64,000 nt of DNA from contig CAZOKZ010000010.1 of assembly GCA_964580585.1 (NCBI GenBank), positions 32,308 through 96,307 on the forward strand. Direction: 5' to 3'. Below are positions 25,632 to 32,695 of the stretch, piece by piece (within the stretch, counting starts at the first letter, position 1; each line of letters begins with the position of its first letter). A model generated the notes under the pieces. That model did not search any database and was not told the DNA's origin. It saw nothing but the letters and a program-made list of their open reading frames with translations. The translations under genes and the position numbers were made by a program. The DNA comes from CAZOKZ01 sp964580585 (lineage in GTDB: Bacteria > Sumerlaeota > Sumerlaeia > SLMS01 > JAHLLQ01).

Positions 25632-26355
25632 TTATAGGCAGAGTCGTTTGAGTTTGATTCGAGCGTCTTTGGTGGTAAACCTCCAATCGACCGGACCGGC
25701 GTGTTGATTGTGGCGTTTTTCCCACGCCGCCGTTTCCCGGGCAAGCGTCTGGCGGTCGCCGATGCGCCCGCGTGCGTGTTCAGGTTGTCCATGACGAGCA
25801 CGATTTTTTCCGCCTCCGGATGAATTTCGTCGCACAATTTCTTGATCTGTTTTGCCCAGTCCACACGCGTTCGCCGCTCGGTTACTTCGACGTGTCGCCG
25901 CGCGGCCAGCGGCTCGAAAAACATGAAAATGTTGGCGGTTCCGTTGCGCACGTATTCGTAGTCGAAACGCTCGGGCGCGCCGCCGATGGGCAGGCGCGTT
26001 TCCCGCAATAATTGTTTGCTGGCCTCGTCCATGCAAACCAACGGACGCCGCTTGTCAAGCGGGCGGGCGTAGACTTCGAGCACGTCTTCCATGGCGCACA
26101 CGAACTCGGCGTTGGCCTCGGGCGGGATGCAAAACTGCTCACGTTTCCACGGCTTTAGCTCGCTTTTTTTTTCATCACCTGCCCGACGGTTTCGTGCGAA
26201 ATCGAGTCGATGTACTCCAGTTCGACGGCGCGGTCGGCCAGCAAGCGCAACGACCAGACGGCATGGCCTTCGGGCGGCTTTTGCAGGCATGGGAGGACTC
26301 CTTTTCCCCAAGTCCTCCAACACCGCCGTGAACAGCATCCACAAAAATCGATCAA
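25632..26355 (-). pseudogene. Degenerate IS630-family transposase
   Basis: Pieces of a DDE transposase in several frames. N-terminal part LLADRAVELEYIDSISHETV, then a frame change in a run of A/T near 26165, ELKPWKREQFCIPPEANAEF, RPLVCMDEASKQLLRETR (first catalytic Asp), VLVMDNLNTH (second catalytic Asp). After a deletion and frame change, the family's last segment WRFTTKDARIKLKRL ends at 25632. The helix-turn-helix N terminus and the DDE Glu region are missing. Terminal inverted repeats were not found. Inactive. Confidence 0.8.
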
Positions 26356-26569
26356 CTCAAGCCTGACAGACCACTAGGAAGATTCCATCCTGCTTCATTT
26401 CATTTTTTCCAGCCAGACATTCTCGTCCAGGCGTTTGCACCAAAGGACAGTAGATGTCCTGGAGATGAAACTTTATAGGTTGAATCGTCGGTGGCGATAT
26501 CTCCACGGCACTCTACACGAGTCCACGCCTCGCAACTGAATTAGCCGGTCTATTACCTGGAGCATAGAG

Positions 26570-27457
26570 ATGAAGCAATTTCTACGGGAGCCTCTCGTTC
26601 ACTTTATCCTGTTGGGCGCGCTCCTTTTTGCAATCGGCATTTGGCGCGATCACATGAAAGAACAGTCCTTCGTGGCGCAACAACCAACGGTTGAAATTTC
26701 AGCAACTACTGTGGAGCTGATCCGTCTGCAACTAAGTCGTCAGTTCCAGAGAGAACCCAGCGAGGCCGAAGTGATCGGGGCGGTGAAGACACGCATTCGA
26801 GAGGAAATTCTCTCCCGTGAAGCCCGTGCGCTTGACCTTGACGAGGGAGACAGCGTGATTCGCCAGCGTCTTGCTCAGAAAATGGTATTTCTGATGGAGG
26901 ATGCTTTGCCAATCGGGCAACCCACAGAAGTAGAATTAAAAGACTATTTTGCAGAAAATATTATTCGGTACACTAAGCCCGAGCAAATAAGTTTCCGCCA
27001 TGTGTTTTTCAGCCGCGAAAAACGCGGAAATCGCACGGATGACGATGCGTTGGCCGCGCTTGCCCGCTTGCGTGATCAGCCATCGCTTGAGGATTCGCTT
27101 GGTGATAGTTTTTTAACAGGTTTTGATTTCGAGAATCTCAGCCAGCAAAATGTGATCGATACTTTTGGTGCCGAATTTGCCAATTCGATTATCAATACTG
27201 AACCGGGACAATGGCAAGGCCCCATCGACTCCACGTTTGGATCGCATCTGGTGTTTGTCGAAGCGCGTGTTTACTCACAAAATCCAACGTTGGACGAAGT
27301 GAGAGCGAGTGTTCTTCGCGATTTTCAGGATGAACGTCGCAGGGACGCAAATCGGGAACTCTTCGATAAGCTGGAGCAACGCTACAAGGTTCAAATCGAA
27401 GATGAAGCGTTGTTGGCATCGAACACGATCAATCAAACGCGAGAGGTCGTGCGATGA
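26570..27457 (+). CDS. PpiC/SurA-type peptidyl-prolyl cis-trans isomerase, membrane anchored
   Basis: A 295-aa parvulin-type foldase. The N terminus (MKQFLREPLVHFILLGALLFAIGI) is an uncleaved membrane anchor of the kind seen in PpiD-like proteins. Residues 40-130 form a helical chaperone part, and the rotamase domain follows: EQISFRHVFFSREKRG, FAEFANSI-like region and EPGQWQGPIDSTFGSHLVFV, which match PpiC motifs. ATG 26570 has GGAG upstream. The stop overlaps the HupE/UreJ start by 4 nt, so the two are coupled. It may help fold the outer-membrane or periplasmic proteins of this cluster. Confidence 0.85.
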   Translation: MKQFLREPLVHFILLGALLFAIGIWRDHMKEQSFVAQQPTVEISATTVELIRLQLSRQFQREPSEAEVIGAVKTRIREEILSREARALDLDEGDSVIRQRLAQKMVFLMEDALPIGQPTEVELKDYFAENIIRYTKPEQISFRHVFFSREKRGNRTDDDALAALARLRDQPSLEDSLGDSFLTGFDFENLSQQNVIDTFGAEFANSIINTEPGQWQGPIDSTFGSHLVFVEARVYSQNPTLDEVRASVLRDFQDERRRDANRELFDKLEQRYKVQIEDEALLASNTINQTREVVR

Positions 27458-28470
27458 TCCAACGGTTGTTCCGCCTGCTTCAAGTTCTCGTCTTCTTTGG
27501 TATTTGCACAACAGCCTCCGCGCATGAAATGCGCCCGGCATTTCTGGAATTGAAAGAGGTAACGAACGGTGTTTTCGACGTTACCTGGAAAATTCCCATG
27601 CTGGGCGAAACAATGAATTCGCCCGGTTCATCGGCGCCCAATGTCGCGCCCCAATTTCCGTCAGGCACAGAACTTCTGTCACCGATGACGATTGAACACG
27701 CTCCGGGAGCGATCATTCGTCGGACACGTATTTCCACCGGAATGAATGAACTTGCTGGTTCCCGAATTTCTATCGAAGGGCTGGATCAGGCTTCGATGGA
27801 TGCACTTGTTCGAATCGAATTCTTGAATGGAAATGTATTTAGTCAGGTGCTTCGTCCAGATGCCCCCTATCTGGAAGTGCAAGGAGAAAATGCGACCCCT
27901 CGCGCGAGCGGATATTTGATCCTGGGCGTAGAGCATATCCTTCTGGGAATCGACCACCTGCTGTTTGTCACCTGTCTGCTGTTATTGGTTCATGGCAAGT
28001 TTGAAATTTTCCGTACCATCACCGCATTCACCCTCGCACACAGCATCACGCTGGGGCTGGCGGCGCTTGGTTTTGTCCAAGTACCCTCGGGCCCCGTGGA
28101 AGCAACCATCGCGTTAAGCATCGTTTTTCTGGCGGTGGAAATCGTCAAAGAAATGCGCGGAGAGAAGAGCATAACGTCGCGTCGCCCATGGCTTGTGGCC
28201 TTTATCTTTGGGCTTTTGCACGGATTCGGATTTGCTGGCGCATTGTCCGATATCGGGCTGCCAAATGGTGAAGTCCCGCTCGCACTTTTCCTTTTTAACG
28301 TGGGCGTAGAACTCGGTCAGATCGTTTTTGTGTTAATCGTTGGGGCTTTCCTTTATGGTTTGAAGCGTGTACCGCGCATCAAACTGGATTGGTGGCGCTT
28401 TGCTACCACCTACTGCATCGGTTCAACCGCCAGTTATTGGCTGATCACGCGAGTCATCGCGATTTGGTGA
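27454..28470 (+). CDS. HupE/UreJ family membrane protein
   Basis: A 338-aa protein with signal peptide (LVFFGICTTASAHEMRPAFL), a ~130-residue periplasmic beta domain and a C-terminal HupE/UreJ_2 membrane domain of about six helices. The hallmark HILLGIDHLLFVTCLLLL appears near residue 160, then FTLAHSITLGLAALG and FGLLHGFGFAGALSDIG, whose His and Asp residues could bind metal. HupE proteins carry nickel or cobalt in some bacteria; no urease or hydrogenase gene is near, so the substrate here is open. Coupled to the PPIase upstream and 34 nt before the DUF3604 gene. Confidence 0.88.
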   Translation: MIQRLFRLLQVLVFFGICTTASAHEMRPAFLELKEVTNGVFDVTWKIPMLGETMNSPGSSAPNVAPQFPSGTELLSPMTIEHAPGAIIRRTRISTGMNELAGSRISIEGLDQASMDALVRIEFLNGNVFSQVLRPDAPYLEVQGENATPRASGYLILGVEHILLGIDHLLFVTCLLLLVHGKFEIFRTITAFTLAHSITLGLAALGFVQVPSGPVEATIALSIVFLAVEIVKEMRGEKSITSRRPWLVAFIFGLLHGFGFAGALSDIGLPNGEVPLALFLFNVGVELGQIVFVLIVGAFLYGLKRVPRIKLDWWRFATTYCIGSTASYWLITRVIAIW

Positions 28471-28504
28471 GAAGTATCCCGATTTTTCAAAAGGATAGAT
28501 TTCG

Positions 28505-30430
28505 ATGAAACAGATGAAGAAGATGGCGATGTTGGCATCGGTCCTTGCTTGCTCGGCAACGTTTACAGCAACGGCCTATGAGGAATCAACCGACCACGCT
28601 CCCACTAAAGAAAGCGTCGAGTTGGTTATTGGAAAAAAACCTTACTCACCGTATGCTGGGCGAGAATTTCCCACGCGCGTGATGTGGGGCGACACGCACC
28701 TGCACACGGCAATCTCGGTGGATGCGGGGGCAGCGGGGTGTAAGCTCGGGCCAGAAGACGCTTATCGGTTCGCACGTGGCGAGGAAGTAACAACTTCAAC
28801 GGGTGAGCGCGCACGAATTTCTCGTCCTTTGGATTTCCTGGTGGTCGCCGACCACGCGGAAATGTTCGGACTCATGCCACAACTCTTGAAGGGTGAACCC
28901 AGCATTCTTGCGACGGAAAAAGGAAGACGTTGGTACGACATGCTGAAACAAGGTGGGGACGCCGCTTTCGAAGGCATGTGGGAAATCATTGGAACGCTTG
29001 TCGCGCCCGATCCTCCCATCGATAGCCTCGATGCCATTCGCTCCGCATGGGAAGCTAACAACATTGCTGCTGAAAAATATAATGAACCCGGACGATTCAC
29101 AGCATTCATTGGGTTTGAATGGACGTCGGCGCCAAACGGAAACAACCTGCATCGTGTCGTGGTGTTCCGCGATAACGCCGATAAAGCAAACCGAACGCTT
29201 CCTTATTCCCAATACGACAGTCCCAACCCCGAAGACCTTTGGAAGTGGATGAAGGCATACGAAGACAGCACAGGCGGACGCCTCCTGGCGATTCCTCACA
29301 ATGGTAACATCAGCGGGGGGCTCATGTTTTCCGACGTCGATTTTGTGGGGAACAAGCTGACGAGCAAATACGCCACCGATCGCATGCGCTGGGAACCCCT
29401 TGTCGAGGTCACGCAGCAAAAAGGGGACAGCGAAACCCATCCGTATCTTTCGCCGGAGGATGAATTTGCTCCTGGTGACCGCTGGGATAAACTGAACCTC
29501 AATGGTAATACGCCGCAAACGACCGACATGTTCCAATACGAATATGTTCGAGAAGCACTCAAACGCGGACTTCGTTTTGAGGAGGAACTCGGCGTCAATC
29601 CGTTCAAGTTTGGCATGATCGGCAGCACCGATTCCCACGTTGGTATTCCTGCAGTGGAGGAAGACAACTACTTTGGCAAGCTGCCTCCTTACGAACCATC
29701 GGCGGGCCGATGGGAACATGTCGGTGTGGCATACAAACCGGACCCCACGCTTAACGTTTATGGTTGGGAAATGCTTTCGTCCGGTTTGGCAGCAGTGTGG
29801 GCCAAGGACAACACGCGTGAATCCATCTTCGATGCCATGAAACGCAAGGAAGTGTACGCAACCACGGGTTCTCGAATGACCGTTCGTTTTTTTGGGGGAT
29901 GGGACTTTGAAGCCGCCGATGCCAATACGCGCAGCCCTGCAAACGTAGGCTATGACAAGGGCGTTCCAATGGGTGGCGACCTTTGGAAAGCTCCGGATGG
30001 TAAAGCGCCTTCCTTCCTGGTCGCCGCCATGAAAGATCCGCTCAGCGGTAACCTGGATCGCATTCAAATCGTGAAGTGCTGGAAAGATTCCGCAGGCGAA
30101 TTGAAAGAGAAAGTATATGACGTGGCTTGGTCTGGCGATCGCAAACCAGGGCCCGATGGAAAGCTGCCTTCGGTTGGCAACACGGTCGATGTCGAAAATG
30201 CCACCTGGACAAATACAATCGGCGCGCCTGAGCTGATTTCCATTTGGGAAGACCCGGATTTCGATCCCAGTAATCGCGCGTGTTATTATGCCCGTGTCAT
30301 CGAAATTCCGACGCCTCGTTGGACATGTTATGATGCCAAACGCTACGGCATCAAAATGCCAGTCGAAGTACCCATGACAACCACGGAAAGAGCCTACACC
30401 TCGCCCATCTGGTACACTCCCGCTCGCTGA
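28505..30430 (+). CDS. DUF3604 family secreted protein
   Basis: A 641-aa protein with an N-terminal signal (MKKMAMLASVLACSATFTATA) and DUF3604 throughout. The domain belongs to the PHP-like metal-dependent hydrolase superfamily: MWGDTHLHTAISVDAGAAGC, then LDFLVVADHAEMFGLMPQLL, FIGFEWTSAPNGNNLHRVVV, GSTDSHVGIPAVEEDNY and YATTGSRMTVRFFGG carry the expected His/Asp/Glu ligands. AAAGGATAG precedes ATG 28505. DUF3604, HupE/UreJ and PPIase genes are found together in other bacteria from memory, suggesting a periplasmic metal- or phosphoester-related function, not established here. Confidence 0.9.
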   Translation: MKQMKKMAMLASVLACSATFTATAYEESTDHAPTKESVELVIGKKPYSPYAGREFPTRVMWGDTHLHTAISVDAGAAGCKLGPEDAYRFARGEEVTTSTGERARISRPLDFLVVADHAEMFGLMPQLLKGEPSILATEKGRRWYDMLKQGGDAAFEGMWEIIGTLVAPDPPIDSLDAIRSAWEANNIAAEKYNEPGRFTAFIGFEWTSAPNGNNLHRVVVFRDNADKANRTLPYSQYDSPNPEDLWKWMKAYEDSTGGRLLAIPHNGNISGGLMFSDVDFVGNKLTSKYATDRMRWEPLVEVTQQKGDSETHPYLSPEDEFAPGDRWDKLNLNGNTPQTTDMFQYEYVREALKRGLRFEEELGVNPFKFGMIGSTDSHVGIPAVEEDNYFGKLPPYEPSAGRWEHVGVAYKPDPTLNVYGWEMLSSGLAAVWAKDNTRESIFDAMKRKEVYATTGSRMTVRFFGGWDFEAADANTRSPANVGYDKGVPMGGDLWKAPDGKAPSFLVAAMKDPLSGNLDRIQIVKCWKDSAGELKEKVYDVAWSGDRKPGPDGKLPSVGNTVDVENATWTNTIGAPELISIWEDPDFDPSNRACYYARVIEIPTPRWTCYDAKRYGIKMPVEVPMTTTERAYTSPIWYTPAR

Positions 30431-30486
30431 TATTTGCACCAAACGATCTTTCGGCTTTTTAACTTCATCAAAAAGTTGAGCTCAAC

Positions 30487-30771
30487 ATGAGTGTTTACAT
30501 CATTTCCGCTATTGAATCCGAGCAACAGGATGACAACCGGGTTCAAACTGTCTGGTTGCGGATTCGGGAACTTTTTTCCCGCCGCCCAGGATTTATTCAG
30601 GGGCACTTATATCGCAGCACTAAAGATCAATGCACGCCGAGATATTATGGAATGAGCGAGTGGGCATCCGAGGAGGAACTTCGTCAGGCGATGATGTCGT
30701 TGTTAACTTCGGATCTGCCCGACCGAATCACCGTGGCTCATCGTCTGGAATTATACGAGCGCGTTTATTGA
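30487..30771 (+). CDS. Small dimeric alpha/beta-barrel (antibiotic-biosynthesis-monooxygenase-like) protein
   Basis: A 94-aa protein with the ferredoxin-like ABM pattern: first strand VYIISAIESEQ, helix WLRIRELFSRRPGFIQGHLY (the FxxxPGFxxxxLYRS motif), then YYGMSEWASEEELRQAM and a final strand. Such proteins are heme-degrading, quinone-forming or simply ligand-binding. It sits between the DUF3604 and efflux genes and shares their strand. The ribosome-binding site is weak. Fold probable; activity unknown. Confidence 0.6.
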   Translation: MSVYIISAIESEQQDDNRVQTVWLRIRELFSRRPGFIQGHLYRSTKDQCTPRYYGMSEWASEEELRQAMMSLLTSDLPDRITVAHRLELYERVY

Positions 30772-30841
30772 TCCACTTTATTCCGAAAACGAAAACCACG
30801 GTCACAACGATCCACCCCCGTTTATTTTCAAGGAGATTACC

Positions 30842-32443
30842 TTGCAATTCAAAACTCGCAATCGCTTCGCCATCGCCTTGTTAGCCTCGATGGCAGTCTT
30901 TACCACTTCGTGCACGTTCGGGCCGAATTTCGAAAGCCCCGAGGTAACAACACCCGATTCCTGGCGCGACGCTGGCAACGAAAAATTAGAAGGCGAACCT
31001 TTGAATCAGATCGAATGGTGGAATCAGTTCAACGACCCGACGATGGAGTCTCTGATTTCGCAGGCCATGCGCGATAATACCGATCTGCAAGCAGCCGCTC
31101 TTCGAATCGTACAAGCACGCATTGGCCGAGCCGTTGCTTCGGAAATGCTTCTGCCCATTGTTACGGGAAAAGCAACTGGCGCGCACGTTTGGATGAGTGA
31201 AACACAAAAACCCGATGTTGAGGTCTCGATTCCCGATTTAAAATTACCGGGCAAAAAATTACAGAAACCAAATGTATCGATGCAACCGGAGCTCGATTTG
31301 TATAACGCCAGTTTTGACGCCATTTGGGAACTGGATATCTGGGGGGTAAAGCGTCGTGGTATCGAATCCAAAGCCGCATTACTTGGCGCTGCCTATGCCA
31401 GCTATGACGACATGATGGTCACACTGGCGGGGGAAGTTGCGGCGACCTACATTCAAATCCGCGCCGTACAGACACGCCTGGCAACAACCCAAGAAAATAT
31501 TGCGTTAATGGAACAGTTCCAGACAGCGGCACAGGAACGGTTTGATCGCCACGAAGGCTCAGAGTCGGATGTTTTGATGGCGAAGTCGTTGGTTTCGACA
31601 ATGAAACTGGATATTCCACGGTTGGAACAAGCGCTCCGCGAATCGGAAAACGCCTTGGCGGTGTTACTTGGGAAAACACCCCAGGAGGCAGATGGATTGA
31701 TCGGCGAACCTGGACCAATTCCGTCGATTCCACCGACCATCGCTGTTGGTATTCCCGCCGACTTGTTGCGACGCCGTCCCGACGTGCGCCGTGCCGAATT
31801 CATCGCCCACTCCGAGTGCGCACGCATTGGCATGGCGAAGGCATCCATCCTGCCTTCATTCAACCTGATCGGCTCCATCGGGCTTGCTTCGACGGATTCC
31901 GACAGGTTCTTCCACCATGATAGTGCAACAGGCGCCGTTGGCGGCATGGTGAGCTTTACCGATCTGATCATGTACCCGTTTTCCGTCGAGCGCGTTCGTC
32001 TTGCCGACGCGCAATACGAAGAATCGTTGTTGGCATATAAATCGACGGTTTTGCGCGCGTATGCTGAAGCGGAAAATGCAATGAATGCCTATGCCAACTC
32101 GCTCCAGGAACATCAGATTGCCGCCGAGGGCGCCGAGGCAGCGGCAAGCTCCACCGAATTGACCATTCGGGACTACAGCCAGGGTAAAGTCGAGGTCTCC
32201 GTCCCTCTGATGGCGCTGACCTATCAAGCGTCCCTCCAGGATCGCACGATTGCAGCACAAGGCGCTGCCGCAATGTATATGGTGGCAACCTATAAGGCGC
32301 TGGGTGGTGGATGGGAAAACCGAACCACCATGAATCTTGTGCCCGAGGAGATACGCGAACGCATGCAGGAGCGCACCGATTGGAAGTCCTTTACCGGCAA
32401 AAAAGAACTCAATACACAACAACTGGATTCCGTTCCGGAATGA
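30842..32443 (+). CDS. NodT-family outer-membrane efflux lipoprotein
   Basis: TolC-type outer-membrane channel subunit, 533 aa. The start is TTG at 30842 with AGGAGATTACC directly upstream. The lipoprotein signal ends in MAVFTTSC, with the lipidated Cys at residue 24, followed by FGPNFESPEVTTPDSW, the usual NodT start. Two OEP repeats follow: DNTDLQAAALRIVQARIG...WELDIWGVKRRGIESKAA, and PADLLRRRPDVRRAEFIAHS...ASILPSFNLIGSIGL. No RND pump or membrane-fusion protein lies in the window, so its partner is elsewhere or unusual. It carries one antisense GGGACGGAG (32197-32205) and is followed by a large hairpin. Confidence 0.92.
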   Translation: MQFKTRNRFAIALLASMAVFTTSCTFGPNFESPEVTTPDSWRDAGNEKLEGEPLNQIEWWNQFNDPTMESLISQAMRDNTDLQAAALRIVQARIGRAVASEMLLPIVTGKATGAHVWMSETQKPDVEVSIPDLKLPGKKLQKPNVSMQPELDLYNASFDAIWELDIWGVKRRGIESKAALLGAAYASYDDMMVTLAGEVAATYIQIRAVQTRLATTQENIALMEQFQTAAQERFDRHEGSESDVLMAKSLVSTMKLDIPRLEQALRESENALAVLLGKTPQEADGLIGEPGPIPSIPPTIAVGIPADLLRRRPDVRRAEFIAHSECARIGMAKASILPSFNLIGSIGLASTDSDRFFHHDSATGAVGGMVSFTDLIMYPFSVERVRLADAQYEESLLAYKSTVLRAYAEAENAMNAYANSLQEHQIAAEGAEAAASSTELTIRDYSQGKVEVSVPLMALTYQASLQDRTIAAQGAAAMYMVATYKALGGGWENRTTMNLVPEEIRERMQERTDWKSFTGKKELNTQQLDSVPE

Positions 32444-32513
32444 AACAAAATCACCAGCGCTCCTTCGAAAGGAGCATAATCTACTTGCCGAACAAGCAAA
32501 GTCTATTAACGTG

Positions 32514-32573
32514 AATGCGTTACACGGCAGCCTCCATACCTCCGCCCAATCGGCGGAGGTATGACGCATTTTC
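32514..32573 (+). terminator. Extended hairpin, probable terminator after the efflux gene
   Basis: Perfect 12-bp stem CATACCTCCGCC (32535-32546) with GGCGGAGGTATG (32552-32563), flanked by an outer 7-bp pair AATGCGT (32514-32520) / ACGCATT (32564-32570) that leaves a 14-nt bulge, then TTTTC. A smaller hairpin GCTCCTT-CGA-AAGGAGC lies just upstream near 32459. The bulged double stem is more elaborate than a simple terminator and could be a structured RNA. Confidence 0.6.
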
Positions 32574-32584
32574 AGAGGACTGAT

Positions 32585-32659
32585 ATGATTCGTGAAGGTA
32601 TGATAAAAGTCGGCGTCCAGACTATTCAGGTTAACTCAAATGAAAACAGCTCCCGTTGA
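32585..32659 (+). CDS. Possible 24-aa small protein
   Basis: ATG 32585 has AGAGGA six bases upstream and opens a 24-codon frame (begins MIREGMIKVGVQTIQ) ending TGA at 32657-32659, between the hairpin and the histidine kinase. Composition is not signal-like. It could be a leader peptide for the kinase gene or chance. Low confidence. Confidence 0.25.
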   Translation: MIREGMIKVGVQTIQVNSNENSSR

Positions 32660-32695
32660 ACGGACGGATTGTGGTTTGGAAGCGAGTATTCTGAG

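Noticed and set aside
26155..26345. Functional IS630 insertion
   Set aside because: Several frame changes, a deletion of the DDE Glu region and no terminal repeats; only a relic.
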